A program made the position numbers and the translations under genes. A model generated the notes under the pieces. It saw nothing but the letters and a program-made list of their open reading frames with translations, was not told the DNA's origin and ran no database searches. Of a stretch of DNA of 64,000 bases, positions 1 to 10,774 are shown piece by piece. Numbering within the stretch: position 1 is the stretch's first letter; the number at the start of each line of letters is the position of its first letter. The DNA lies in NCBI GenBank assembly GCA_946902875.1, contig OX336345.1, positions 8,711,395 to 8,775,394 on the forward strand, read 5' to 3'. This DNA is from Nematopogon swammerdamellus. Taxonomy: Eukaryota > Arthropoda > Insecta > Lepidoptera > Adelidae.

Positions 1-50
1 CCAGAATGTAAAGGAATAGGTACTGTGTCTCTCTCTGTGCATGCCAACTA

Positions 51-221
51 AATGTTGGTTACCTATAAGGTAAAATGTTGGTTACCTACGCGGTAAATGT
101 TGGTTAACTATAAGGTAAAATGTTGGTTACCTACAAGGTAAATGTTGGTTACCTACAAGGTAAAATGGGTATAATGTTGGTTACCTACAAGGTAAATTGT
201 TGGTGGCCTACAAGGTAAAAG
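51..221. repeat. Minisatellite, ~23-bp unit, about 8 copies
   Basis: Direct tandem copies of a unit built around TGTTGGTTACCTACAAGGTA, with small length changes (GGTAA or GGTAAAA at the junctions) and point changes such as CGCGG for CAAGG. The copies are close to identical, so the array is young. No gene is associated. A reverse-strand ORF running through it is only a by-product of the repeat. Confidence 0.9.
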
Positions 222-635
222 TTTATGCCATTTCTGGATATTTGTTTCCACCACCTAGATATTATACTCGTACATATAATCGCCACTCTCCGCCTGCTTG
301 TGCGCATAAGGCCTATAAAGGCATGCCCACAATGTGCCTTTTTTCGTTTTCCAAGGGCATGTAGGTATTCAACAGCGCACCACGAGAGATGCCTCAATTA
401 GATAAAAACTAGGACATGCGTTCGCACACGCTGGATTCTTGTTCCAGTCGATCAAAATCTGACAACTACAGCCGTCTAGCTAGACCTTCGATCACAAAAA
501 AGAACTTCTTTTTCGTGTTCGAAGGTTTAGAGCTAGAGAACGTAAGGGATTAAATAGACTAGCGAACCGAAAAGTCGCAAATTTGTATTTGTATTTGAAT
601 GCAAATAATATGCAAGCTGAGATCCGTCCATCTGC
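222..635. other. No recognisable feature
   Basis: AT-rich single-copy-looking sequence. I see no coding frame, RNA gene or repeat boundary that I can support. Confidence 0.5.
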
Positions 636-716
636 GCACGGCGGCGCCGCCGCCGCGCCGCCGCCGCGCCCCCGCCGCGCCGCCGGGCCCCCGCCGGGGC
701 GCCGTCTCGCGTCGGG
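636..716. other. Extreme GC block
   Basis: About 80 bases made almost only of C and G (GCCGCCGCC, CCCGCCGCG and similar) inside AT-rich DNA. Similar GCC/GCG-rich blocks occur at 21480-21530, 26970-27060, 31060-31125 and 37798-37835, so this is probably the GC-rich core of a mobile element, not a CpG-island promoter. The open frames on both strands through it are compositional artefacts. Confidence 0.55.
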
Positions 717-1120
717 GCGAAAAAGCTTAGAAATTTTTCTGTGGTCGAACCATTGCATCCCTAGTAACGCCAACAAGTAAGTGAAGCCAACAAGTCAAGT
801 AATACCAACAAGTCAACTTTCGAAACACGACCGAAGGCAAACTAATGTGCGCGATAGCCTTTATAAAGATGAATTTGCAGATTAGAAAGGAAAGTGCGCA
901 CCGACGATGCTGCGTTATATGCGGATTTTAACACGTACGGTTATCTAACTAATGCACTGTAGGACGTTGGAACTGTAATCAAGATTGCCAGAATTCGTAA
1001 CAGAACTGTGTATACGTTGAGTTAGTTGCGTTCGTTCGTGCGTGCGGCGACGACGGGGCGCAAGTGGTTGGAAAGCCGTTTGGTACTTCTACTTACAGCA
1101 AAAGCTTGAAATAAATTACA
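717..1120. other. No recognisable feature
   Basis: Short AT-rich stretch with no supported gene or repeat. Confidence 0.5.
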
Positions 1121-1124
1121 AATT

Positions 1125-1245
1125 TAAAGAATCCCGACCCTTAAAAAGTAAAAATAATTTCCGTTGACTTACTTAAAGGAGTCGGTGGAGGAAAGGAGCC
1201 GCTAAGTAAATTCCCGCGCAGCTCTGAGTTTTATATTTTATTTAC
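1125..1245. repeat. Decayed copy of the CCCGACCC...GGTCGG foldback repeat
   Basis: The order of words (CCCGACCC, TTAAAAAGTAAAAATAATTT, TTAAAGG.GTCGG, CCGCTAAGTAAAT, GCGCAGCTCTGA) matches the better preserved copy at 23617-23790, including the reversed half. The sequence is diverged and its ends are unclear. Confidence 0.55.
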
Positions 1246-1344
1246 TGTAATTTAACTTTTATTTCAAGCTTTAAAAAAAACCGCATGCAAATCGGTCCAC
1301 CTTTTAAAATAAATATTTTTTTAATTACTTAATTACTTGATACA

Positions 1345-1510
1345 AACATAGCTAAGAACCATCCCTATTAAACAAGCTTCCTAATAAAAAAAACCGCATC
1401 CAAATCGGTCCATCCGTTTGGGAGCTACGTACGACGCCACAGCCAGACGCAACCATCCACACACACTCCCCCCTCCGTTTTTTGCATCGGGGATTAAAAA
1501 TAGATCGCAG
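1345..1510 (+). repeat. Interspersed repeat, AACCGCATCC-AAATCGGTCC family
   Basis: Contains CCGCATCCAAATCGGTCCAT, CCGTTTGGGAGCTACG, CACACACTC and a CATCGGGGATTAAAAAT end, in the same order as 14108-14268. This is the tail of a high-copy lepidopteran interspersed repeat. I cannot assign the parent element. Confidence 0.65.
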
Positions 1511-2035
1511 AGGTCTAGTGGCAGGCAGACGATCATTTATATAGGGCAATTTAGAGACATGCTGCGTTGTGTCCACCTGAAGATGTTGAACTTTCTTATC
1601 TTGTTCAACCTTCTGCTTATCTCGAAAAAAAAAATCTGCAATGACACCTCAAGATGGAGCGCGGCGTGCGCGACGCTCTGGTGCTGCCTTGCCCTCGAGA
1701 CCTACATTGAGTAGAAATCCTTGCCGCGCACTCGTGTCGTGGAATCTCAGTTAACTACGATACGATTTATGTGCAAGTAAATGGTAGAAAAAAAATCTGA
1801 AAACAGGTTAGGCGGCATCGGCATCAATTTAGCGTCAACCTGCTATTTATTTACATTACACATAGTTGTCGACCTCTAAGTATAATAGTCTCGATAGATC
1901 GAGGGTAGTTAAACTAATTGATCTAATTGATAACAAATTGTACTCTAGGATTTATTGATTGTTCTTGAATGTTTTTACATTTTACACAACTGAAAGATTG
2001 ATGGTATCCTATAAAAGTACTCGTGTAGGTTAAGT
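1511..2035. other. No recognisable feature
   Basis: AT-rich DNA with a short ATCGATAGATCGAG palindrome near 1893. No gene supported. Confidence 0.45.
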
Positions 2036-2260
2036 ATTTAAGGTAGTTACCTACCTACGTATAATTTTAAGGTAGGTACCTACCTAGGTTTAATTTAAAG
2101 TAATTACATAGGTACACGACAGAAGGATCGCCGTCTCATTGCATGATGCACGTCACGTTGCACGTAGCTATATAGTGTCTGCAACGTTGCACCATATCAT
2201 TATATTATCTGCAACGTGCATCGATGTGCAAATTTGCACCTAGACATTGTGACATTGTGA
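2036..2260. repeat. Short palindromic simple sequence (GGTAGGTACCTACC; GCAACGTTGC)
   Basis: Two adjacent self-complementary motif clusters: GGTAGGTACCTACC-type words, then several GCAACGT/ACGTTGC words in alternating orientation. They can fold locally. I see no element boundary. Confidence 0.4.
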
Positions 2261-2800
2261 GGAGGTCAGATAATCAGTCTGCGATTATGTAGGTAATTCT
2301 ATGAGTCTCGAAAGTGCAAGGGCTTATCTCATGTTCCATCTATGGGTTCATCGATACCTAGCTGTGCCCTCGGTTTCGCTCGCGGTTATTTAAACGCAAA
2401 TATGATATGATAATCGAAACGATCGTTTCTGTGGAGGGAGCGAAGATATACTTTTTCGAAGAAAACAATCACGAGGCCAAAACCCGCAACTCAGGCTTCA
2501 GCCTCGACCGTAGTGACTTTATTTGGGACTTTATTTATTATTTATATATCGTTATATCGGCGTACATGTCGGCCGTGGCCTCGCCCTTGGTGTCTGGTCG
2601 CCCTTCCTGGTATGTATGTACTGCTTTCGAGAATGTATGTCGTTTACTTGAACCATAGCCTAAACGCGGATCGGTCTTCGGCATCAGAAACGATAGCGAT
2701 AGCGGTACAAGCAGGTAAAAGCTACACAGAAAAGATATTTTACTATCTTTTTTTGCTATTAAACCGACTTTTCCACGAGCGGAGTCGCCGGCACACCTAG
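2261..2800. other. No recognisable feature
   Basis: Two overlapping ORFs of 83 and 95 codons are present but have no family signature and low-complexity composition. I do not call them. Confidence 0.45.
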
Positions 2801-2889
2801 TGTTACATGTATGTAAGTCGTTTCGAAGACTTCAAAGACGAAGTTACAAAAGAAATCCTTGAGTCGAAGAGTCGATTGTTTCGTAAACT

Positions 2890-3115
2890 TTGTCTTTTCA
2901 CAGACAGGGTTGCCATTCGTCCTCTTTTCTCAGGATCTTTCGAGTGTGTCTCACTCAATACCAGATCAGTACAGTCTCGGGTCCTTCAAGAGAGGCGTGA
3001 ATAGGCACCTGTCAGGCCGGCATGGCATTCGCAACCCCCGCCTGCGTCCGAATGTCCATGGGCGTCGTTAGACTCGGCGCAAGATGTCGCGCTTTCTATA
3101 AAAAAAAAATATAAA
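2890..3115 (+). pseudogene. CR1/jockey-type LINE 3' end, fragment
   Basis: The reading frame includes YSLGSFKRGVNRHLSGRHG, the usual last stretch of CR1-like reverse transcriptase ORFs, followed by a shared tail (GGCCGGCATGGCATTCGCAA ... GTCCATGGGCGTCGTTAGAC) and an A-rich end. The same tail appears at 5890-6035, 23440-23600 and 51890-52062. Only the last 50 or so codons are present, so it is a dead 5'-truncated copy. Confidence 0.65.
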
Positions 3116-3612
3116 AAAAGTAGGTCTCTCAATCGTTCCTAATCATAGCATAATGCATTATGTGCATTATTTATGTACAATATCAATATAATTTGACCTT
3201 CTAGGTATCAACATTTTATTTAAATTGTAAATCATTTATGTTATTTTGGCAAACTTGTCGAGGTGTCTTGAGTACAAGTAATAATTATTTATTAATGTTC
3301 TGTCTAGCTCTAGCATCTACATAGTTCTGATTTCAGTGAACGTGGTGGCAACCAAGAACATTATTGGCAACCATAGTGGCGGGCGGTACCTACGCGCGGT
3401 ACTGACTGATATGTACAGTGTGCTCCAAAATGTGGTTCCAGCTCTCGAGTGTTGTGGTGACTGTGGTACGCTCGCTCACGCTCACTCACCGTCACCACCT
3501 ACTTTCGCGCAGCCTTCGACGAGGTTCAATTTTGCACCTCGTCGAAGCCTGCGCTAACTTGCAATATTTGGTAATGTAAAATGAAATCGAAGAAGATTAC
3601 ATAAATACTTTA
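3116..3612. other. No recognisable feature
   Basis: AT-rich to 3330, then a 73-codon ORF of no recognisable family. A GCACCTCGTCGAAGCCTGCG / GCGCAGCCTTCGACGAGGTT inverted pair lies at 3507-3555 (arms about 20 bases). Confidence 0.45.
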
Positions 3613-3624
3613 CTATGAGATCAG

Positions 3625-3962
3625 TTTTTTTAGGTTTCCGTCTCCCGTACGGAAGCCTATTACAAAGCCTACGCACGCGCGCCGCCGCGCCGCGCCCCGT
3701 CTGTCTGTCTGTCTGTGTCCTACTGCTGTATCTTTGGTTGGAACCGTAATTAATAGGTAGCCGGTTGAAATTTTCACAGAATATTTGTTATTATGGTGAA
3801 TATAACAACAAATAATAAAATATTCAAAAGGTAAAAAATTACGGGGGGTGCCCAAGTCCCCATACAAGAAACGTGTTTTTTTTTCAAAGTTCTTTTTGTG
3901 GTGCGGAAACTTAACTAGGTGCGCGAGTTCGACTCGCGTCGCACTTGGCCGGTTTTTTTTAG
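3625..3962 (+). repeat. High-copy lepidopteran interspersed repeat (GGTTCCGTA...ACTTGGCCGG type)
   Basis: Begins near TTTTAGGTTTCCGTCTCCCG, contains (GTCT)n, GTTGAAATTTTCACAGA, ATAACAACAAATA and ends GACTCGCGTCGCACTTGGCC GG followed by a T run. These are the hallmark words of a very common repeat in moth genomes. Related fragments are at 9055-9190 and, reversed, at 57775-57890. Antisense ORFs across it are not genes. Confidence 0.7.
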
Positions 3963-4231
3963 TAAATGTAGTAAGTAAAATAACTATGGAAAACATGATC
4001 ATCGTGTAATGATAATAAGTCGGGTCTCGCTCGGGTGATGATGGATGGATGATTTATTTATGTGTACTAACCATTTTTCATGAAATATAAGTAACTTAAG
4101 TACTTAATTTACAATACTTATGTAGGTAGGTATACTTTTATTGTAGGTCGCCTGTAGCGATTACAAATAGTTTTGTTCAAACCATTGTTATCGTAGACGG
4201 AATTGTTATGCACCTACTTACATATTGCTAA

Positions 4232-5325
4232 GGGCTCGGCCACACGAGCGATTGTATCACCAACTGAACAGTTTAGTTGAGTTGGGCATGACGGCCGATT
4301 TCTCTCCAACCCAGGGAATATCTTTCCCCACTTCTTCAATCCACGGATCTTCAAATCGCGGGTTAATAGCCTTTCCCCGGCGACATTAGTCCACCTCCAA
4401 GCCGGACTGGCACCTCCTCGGCGGTGAAATTGGCTGCGACTGAGGCTTCGACCTCGGGCAGAGCCACCGAGTTCGGAAGCAATAACAAAAACCGAAATGT
4501 TTATGTTTAGTCCATTAGATTGGCCCATCCCATACATCACTCCCGAAAAAATATGTTCTCGACGAGACCTGCATATAGTGCAGATTTCACGGACAGCCGC
4601 TTCATACGGCGTGTGCGGCGCGTGTTGAACGCACGCAAGTCTGTATCGAGTCGGTGACGCGTGTGTGAAGCATGCCCGGTTGCTGTTATAAAGAGTGACA
4701 GTGACAAACGTTGTTGTTTGTTTCGCCTGAGCATGTTATGGCGTGTTAAGAAGCCATGCTGTCACGGATAGGATCGTGTGACGGTGCGGTGGTATCGCGT
4801 TCTCGTTCTCGCTTGCCTGTTGGTGATGGGAGTGGGCGGAAAGACGGCAAACGCGCCGCATGACGTCTTTCTCACCCGTTCTTGTCATCTGTGGGCGGGT
4901 GGGGGCGAGAGCGCGATAGCATCGTCGTAGGGATCGTGTCACGTATCACAATACTGCGTGTGCGTGCACGCACACTTGTACCGACGTCTAGCACAAGTTG
5001 CATCGTACGACGTTCGATCTATAAAATAGATATCGATGGTTTAGTCGCTGAACTGCGCACACGGAAGATCGTTGTTCAATCGTTCGGTCTGCATAGTGCA
5101 GCAGCGTAGGTTGGCAGTTGACCGAAAAGTCGGCGGCCGATTAAAAAGTTGTACAACTTTTTTAGTTTTATCAACTTTTTAATTGAGTCGCGGAGAGTCG
5201 GCGCCAATCTAAACAGGTGAGTTGGCATCGTGTAGCCACCCTCGTCATTTTGTATGTATTTTGGAAGTTTTTTTATTGCAACTAGTTTTTTTAGTTGGGT
5301 AAGAATCGCTCGTCTGCTAGAGCCC
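4232..5325. mobile_element. Non-autonomous TIR element, 1.1 kb, TAA target duplication
   Basis: The left end reads GGGCTCGGCCACACGAGCGA and the right end is the reverse complement of a matching sequence (AATCGCTCGTCTGCTAGAGCCC). Both ends are flanked by TAA, at 4229-4231 and 5326-5328. A 3-bp TWA duplication is characteristic of PIF/Harbinger elements, so that superfamily is inferred. Inside, I find no transposase. A related shorter element lies at 18493-18918. The ORFs on both strands inside (65-108 codons) show no family signature. Confidence 0.7.
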
Positions 5326-5328
5326 TAA

Positions 5329-5884
5329 GGATTGCCAATAACAAGGTACACCTAAATTAAAAATGAAGATAAAAGTGAGATAAACATTCTTGCCACGTTT
5401 CTAAGTCGATGCGTCCGCACGAATATCGCATCATCACATCACCAATAATCACTATTCACCACCAGTACATGTCAGTGATAGATCTTGTCTCCCCTATTTT
5501 ATTGTTTTCCACTGTACTCATAGAAATATACTAAAATACGATTTGTTTTACTAACTCAATGACTGTACTTAATTACTTTCTTTGTTGCCGGAAGAGTGTG
5601 ACGTCACAGAGGACTTATCATAATCTTATCGTTCAAAGTGAATTCCTACCTATCTATAGGTATACTTAACAATATCTTTTCAGGATTATCATTGTGTTTG
5701 GCGCACGGAGCTGCAATCAGGCGTTTATTGTTCGATTGCACGGAAAGTTACCAGTTGTTGGCCTCTTAAGAATGATTGAAGAAATATTTGGCTCTAAAGT
5801 GTCCGCTGGGCTGGCCCTTTCAGCGCTCCAAACAATGGTGTGGCAAAGTTCTAGTTAGTATCATCTAATTCCTCCCAAGTGCAA
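5329..5884. other. No recognisable feature
   Basis: AT-rich DNA without a supported gene. Confidence 0.45.
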
Positions 5885-6035
5885 CCCCATTTTTCCAAAG
5901 GGGCGTCAAAAGCCTCCTGTCAGGCCGGCATGGCATTCGCAATCCCCGTGCATCGCAGAATGTCCATTGACATTGTTAGACACCTACTCGTAGGTGAAAC
6001 GATGTCAAATGTCACGATTTACATAAAAAAAGTAG
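5885..6035 (+). repeat. CR1-type LINE 3' tail fragment
   Basis: Shares CCTGTCAGGCCGGCATGGCA, TTCGCAATCCCCG and GAATGTCCATT...GTTAGACACC with the tail at 2985-3075. Only the non-coding end and a few codons remain. Confidence 0.55.
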
Positions 6036-6224
6036 TATCAGAATTGACACAGGCAATAACCATATCTATACTGAAATACTGAACGCCAAGGCGCTTGGCA
6101 TGGCCTACGGGGCAACAAAACAATTAATCGCTAGGGTTGTGTAGGTAGATACGTTCCGCACGCTTTGTCGATACTCTGAGTACCTACCTACTTATGAATT
6201 GACCATTACAGATACCTAGTCGAA

Positions 6225-6400
6225 GAATCAGGTCCCTTCCCTTCTTACCTTACTAGGTGGTAGGGTTTCTTCCGGCCGGGTTGATACCACCGCACTGAAA
6301 TGTCGAATCGTCGGTCGAAACAGCTATGTAAATAGTTCGTGTTTTCAGTCCAGTTCAGTGTAGCCGACCTGAAATGAAGGGAAGCACTGACATGCTAGGT
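6225..6400 (+). repeat. SINE (tRNA/5S-headed family), head-less copy
   Basis: Starts inside the body (AGGTCCCTTCCCTTCTTACC, ACCACCGCACTGAAATG, GTCGAAACAGCTATGTAAAT, CCAGTTCAGTGTAGCC, GGGAAGCACTGACATG) and stops before the tail. Same family as 11441-11833. Confidence 0.75.
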
Positions 6401-8035
6401 GCATGTCAGTACATGTCATACCACCCATCCAACCATTCTGTTTCGCCACATTACCAACCTTTTATTATAAAGGTGAAGTATAATACATCACCTCACCACA
6501 CGCTTCTTCGCCGTCACATTGTCCTAATCCCTAAAAGCTGATATGAAATAAAGTTTTGTTTTGAGAATATTCTCTGCTGAATTCACGGTGGTCTGAATAT
6601 TAAATATGTATACAGTACATGTGTATGTAGGAATATATGTGACACACGCTACTGACTGAATTCTGATTAATCACCACGACACGAGTCAGTGTATTTTAAA
6701 TATACCATGCGTTAGATGCGCTGATGTTAAAAAAAATAATGTATTAACACTAAGCAATTGCTTTTTGACGTGATAACGTCACGTCTTATAAATTGATGAA
6801 CACCGGCTGCACGCACGAAAAAGTGTCACGTTCCATCTGAGCCTGTGTGTGCAAGCGAGAGCGCGTAACAAGCGATAGAGAGGCACAATCGGCCCAAGCG
6901 TCGGCTTGTACACATTTATCTATCTGGTTCTAAAGTACCAGGGCAGCAGAAATTATGACGTTATCACTTATCACGTAAAACTATCGTCCGTAAACCGACT
7001 TTACAGACAACCAATTTTATAAGGGGTTTTATATGAATAAAAAACATTTCCAGAAGTTTTATTTAAATAATCGATATTAACACGGCGCGTTACTACGTCC
7101 TCTGATAAGGCCCTAAGCACAGATTACTAAATAGTTACTTCGTGCGAGCGCTCAACATTGGCATTGCCGCTTCTGCCATTTTATGACTGCGCGTGTCAGG
7201 CAGGCAGGAGTGCAGGACCAGGCAGGAGCCTTGGCCATAGCCTTGGCGCATACTATATTGTCACTACTCTTTGTGGTACTCACGTACTCTTACGTCCAGT
7301 AAGTTCATAATTTTATCACATACAGAACATATTTATGTAGTTCTTATTTTTTTAGTTTTATGACAGCAGTAAAAAAATGTTCACCTCAAAAAACCAAATC
7401 ACAGAACGGAAGTGTTGTTCGGTTGAAGCACCCCCATTCATATAACAAGAAACAACGTGTACAGGTGGGTGACACTTCGGATGGGGAGATATACGATATG
7501 TACTTACGAGTATATGATATTTAATATGTGTCTGTCGCTTCTGAAAATACACCTCTATATGATGTTATACACCTACCTACCACTGTTACAGTGGCACTTA
7601 CCGCACTTACGTAACATTTTCGAACAGAAAGTGAGGGAGATCATAGGGTCTAACTCCCGGGGATAGTAAAATAATCAGAACCGTAAACGGTTGTGCTGCT
7701 GAATCTCTTGTATGTATCTCTAGGTTGAAAGCGGACAGTATCAGCGGCGACTCCTCTCAGTTGGCGAGGTTGGCGCCGCCAAACCAAATAAAATGAATGA
7801 CACCATTAATACAGAAGTATCAGGCTAGAATAAATGTGAAAAAAATTCGGAGTTATATTATTTATGTCATATAATCCACGATTAATAAGATAAAACGTCA
7901 ATCCCGTACCCGTTACATAATTTGAAATTTCGCGCGCGTCAAATGCGGGCGACGACGAATGACGACACATCAAGGCATTCATTGGCCGGTTGGCTACATT
8001 TTGAAGCGCCATCGTATTCCATACAAGGCGGAAGC
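6401..8035. other. No recognisable feature
   Basis: Long AT-rich stretch. The ORFs at 7358-7552 (reverse) and 7457-7666 (forward) overlap each other and carry no signature. I see nothing else. Confidence 0.45.
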
Positions 8036-8039
8036 GACC

Positions 8040-8340
8040 GATGTCCCCCCCGTCCCGCGCGGACCCGCTGTTCAGCCTTTCGAGTTGGCGCAACGGGGAG
8101 TGCATTTAGTGACGCGGTAGCGAGTAGAGCGAGCTAGCGAGCGAGCTAGGTGTGTGTGTTGCGTGTGCGGGTGTGTGCGCGCTGCGTCCACACGACGAGT
8201 ATTCTTGTGCTGTGCGACGTGCGATGCGATGCGACTGACTAGCGAGCTAGACTAGGTGTGTTATGTGCGCGTGTGTGTGCGCATTGGCTCGCGAGTTGAT
8301 AGCTGCATATATTCCGTTATGTATTGTATGGATGAATCCT
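8040..8340 (+). promoter_or_regulatory. CpG-rich stretch, possible promoter/5' leader
   Basis: High CpG density (GACGCGGTAGCGAG, GCGAGCTAGCGAGCGAGC, GCGACGTGCGATGCGATGCG) with alternating GT/GC runs, immediately upstream of the 61-codon ORF at 8383. Position and composition suggest a promoter or 5' exon. No TATA box or clear initiator decides the start site, so this is inference. A transposon core is an alternative. Confidence 0.3.
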
Positions 8341-8382
8341 GTGCAGTGTTGTTAAATTTAAAGTGATTTATTGGTAATTATA

Positions 8383-8568
8383 ATGGCAAACTCCTACCGA
8401 GCTATCTACGGAGCACTCAAGGACAAGAGAGACTCAGTAATTTGGCACTCTTACATATCTGTGGAAAAGGAGTTGCTAACAAAATTGAGGAAGAAAGAAG
8501 ATTTTCACGATCGAGTTATCGAAAATTTCTTGTCTGTGGAACGAAGAGTGGACTTCATGTACAAATAA
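8383..8568 (+). CDS. Unrecognised small ORF, 61 codons
   Basis: The ATG at 8383 opens MANSYRAIYGALKDKRDSVI and the ORF ends RRVDFMYK-stop, with AATAAA overlapping the stop. The protein is charged, hydrophilic and balanced in composition, with Lys/Glu-rich helical stretches. It has no signal peptide, membrane segment or cysteine motif. I do not recognise a family. The upstream CpG-rich stretch and the un-repetitive sequence make it one of the more gene-like ORFs here. It may be a complete small protein, one exon of a larger gene, or chance. I chose the ATG at 8383 over the upstream frame because upstream codons look non-coding. Confidence 0.35.
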   Translation: MANSYRAIYGALKDKRDSVIWHSYISVEKELLTKLRKKEDFHDRVIENFLSVERRVDFMYK

Positions 8569-9050
8569 AATGTAACAATTCAAGCTTGTATGCCTGTCTC
8601 GTCGTCGTCGTGCCAGAGGAGACGTCGCTGTTGTCGGCTGCAACTCGACAGCTTTGACACAACCAGTAGGTACCTATCTACAGACAAATAAATCGTACGT
8701 AAGTGAGCAAAATAAATCATTTAAACTAAATATTATAAACTATCTATATCGTAATCGTCTTTCAGTTTTTGAACTCATTGTGGTAGAAATAAATTAACGC
8801 GTAGGTACCTAAGTTATGAAATTATGAAAAAAAAAAATCCTTAGCCAGAGCCAACCCAATATTCAGGACCAGGAGTCGCCGCTGGACAGTATACCTACTT
8901 GACCAGCAAGCTATGTACTATAATATCGCGGAATGGCGTCTCAGTAAAATGTAATAAACATTGATATCTCAAGTGGTTGGTAAGTAAGTACCACCTACTT
9001 CAACACACCTAATTATTGGAAACTGATAAACACAGTAAACATAATTCCTA
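8569..9050. other. No recognisable feature
   Basis: AT-rich, with a short TCGTCGTCGTCG run near 8600. No gene supported. Confidence 0.4.
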
Positions 9051-9054
9051 TTTT

Positions 9055-9200
9055 TAGGGTTCCGCAGTCAGCGACGCTGGCAGGGCCAATTATATAATCG
9101 GCTAGATGTCTGTCTGTCTGTATGTATGACTGTCACAGACTGTAGCTCCTAAACCATTCGAGCCATCTTCTAGAAAAACATGTTTATAAGTTCTAGAGAG
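9055..9200 (+). repeat. Interspersed repeat fragment (GGGTTCCGCAGTC...GTCTGTCTG type)
   Basis: TTTTTAGGGTTCCGCAGTCA GCGACGCTGGCAGGGCC..., then GTCTGTCTGTCTG and CTGTAGCTCCTAAACCATTC. It matches, in reverse orientation, the fragment at 57775-57890 and belongs to the same broad class as 3625-3962. Confidence 0.6.
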
Positions 9201-9456
9201 GAAAAACAAAGTTTCACCATAGTGTTTCACCGGTCACCAGTGTCAGGGGTTCTCAACTATAATTTAATATGTGCCGCAAAAATTGAGTTGGAAATAAAAC
9301 AAAATTTCCGATATGTTGAGTTGTAATAATGCGAGCGGCATTAAACTTTTGAGGATACTGTATATCCATGGAAAGGTCTCACCAAGTCTAACTTATCCTT
9401 ATTATTGAAGGAAAAAAAAAATTACTATCCGGTACAAAACGTTATGATAAGGAAAT

Positions 9457-9633
9457 ATGTCAATTTGCTCTGTCCGAGTCGTTAACTCAAAAGTAACAGG
9501 AAAGAAAAAACACGAAAGAAGTCCAATTTGTGCTCGCGGCATGAAAACTAATTTGAAGCCTGTTGTAGCTAAACCAGCAAAGAGAAAATCGAAGTCCCCA
9601 GTGATATCGATGGTGAAAGCGTATATTAAATAA
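9457..9633 (+). CDS. Unrecognised small basic ORF, 58 codons
   Basis: Opens at ATG 9457, just after an in-frame stop, and reads MSICSVRVVNSKVTGKKKHE onward to SMVKAYIK-stop. It is strongly basic with a KPAKRKSKSP segment resembling nuclear basic tails. There is no membrane segment or zinc motif. The bases are not low-complexity. It could be a small protein, an exon, or a decayed fragment of a transposon ORF. I cannot name a family. Confidence 0.28.
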   Translation: MSICSVRVVNSKVTGKKKHERSPICARGMKTNLKPVVAKPAKRKSKSPVISMVKAYIK

Positions 9634-10405
9634 AATACTAGTAGGTACAATGGAATATGATAATGGGTGTTTTCCGACTATTTGCAGTCACGAGATTATT
9701 TCAGAGAAGTCTTAAGTATTAGTCATAAATATGCAGTAAACAGCTCCATTTAACGAAATTACCATGTGAGGGCGCGAGAACGAGCGAGCACAGCGCTCTC
9801 GGAGGATTTGGAATATTCAATTAATTCAGTGGACTTCTCTTCATTCATCCATCACGCGAGTCGGGTTATACGCCAGGGTTGTCTCGTCCCATTGGCGTAT
9901 CTAGGGTTATTTTCCAGGGTGGGCCTGGCCCCTGAAAAGCGATGGCCGATGAAGCCGAAACCTGTGTAATGGCCGATGCGATGGCCGATGTACCTACGCA
10001 ATTAAAGTAGGTAATTTGAACTTGAAGTGTTGAGCCGTATTTCGACCATTGATTTCGGAAAGTTTCTTTACCTAAATAAAATTAAACAAAACCATTTTAT
10101 TTAAAGTGTTTCGTCCCTTTGCCAGGAGTCAGGAGTTCAGGAGTGCATCATGCCCACATCACCCAAGCCAACCCACGCACAACCAAGCGCTTAGGTACCT
10201 ACTAATAAATGTTCGATCTATGTGAGGGCATATACCGTAACATCATAATAATTACATTAGGTGTTTGCCTCGGAGGGGCCAAGGCACATGCTCCGACCAG
10301 CCAATATCATCTCCGAGAAGGTAGGTGCCATACCGGAGACTTCCCTGGATTGCTGGCTATACTGGACTAGAGGAGAACACAACCGAGGCTGCTATGCGGC
10401 CATCT
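9634..10405. other. Mostly featureless; short repeat remnant at 9885-9990
   Basis: CCCATTGGCGTATCTAGGGT resembles the start of a common moth repeat (compare AGCGTAGCTAGGGGTCATG at 53149). It is followed by three copies of GATGGCCGATG. The remainder has no supported gene. Confidence 0.4.
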
Positions 10406-10409
10406 TACA

Positions 10410-10500
10410 TCCAGTACGGTGGTACCAACCCAGTCAGTTAGAATTTGAGCGTACTACCTAGTATAAGGGGCAAGGGTTTTACACCGGTTCCGAACGGTGA
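10410..10500 (-). repeat. SINE (tRNA/5S-headed family), decayed reverse copy
   Basis: CAGTACGGTGGTACCAACCC, then ACTACCTAGTATAAGGGGCAAGGGTTTTACACCGGTTCCGAAC, corresponds in reverse to the body-to-B-box part of the SINE at 11441. Highly diverged. Confidence 0.45.
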
Positions 10501-10540
10501 AGCAGCAGGCCAAAATTTTTCCGTCAGAAAAAAGTCATTG

Positions 10541-10612
10541 GTGCACGCCGACCGGATTCGAACCTCGGACCTCTCGCATGAGAACCGATGCCCAAACTAC
10601 TCGGCTCACGAG
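10541..10612 (-). repeat. tRNA-like SINE head
   Basis: On the minus strand it reads ACGAGTCAGTGAGCC-like sequence, GAGCCGAGTAGTTTGGGCA (A-box-like) and GAGGTTCGAATCCGGTCGG (a near-perfect B box in a T-arm). The anticodon stem pairs TTCTC with GAGAG around only four loop bases, so it is not a functional tRNA gene. An adjacent ACGAGTCAGTAAG / CTTACTGACTCGTG inverted pair follows at 10608-10641. Confidence 0.5.
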
Positions 10613-10774
10613 TCAGTAAGACGAGGCTTACTGACTCGTGACTCGGCCACCCGCCGTTGTAAAGGCTTATGTCCATGGGCGTCGTTACACACTGGATCAG
10701 CCTCGGGATCAGCGCCACATATCGCGCCTTCAGTAAAGAAAATCAGTTGTTTCCATACGAATTATAATAATGTC

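Noticed and set aside
3613..4002. 129-codon reverse ORF
   Set aside because: It is the antisense of a high-copy interspersed repeat.
10541..10612. Functional tRNA gene
   Set aside because: The B box is good but the anticodon loop is too short and no acceptor stem forms; SINE head or pseudogene.
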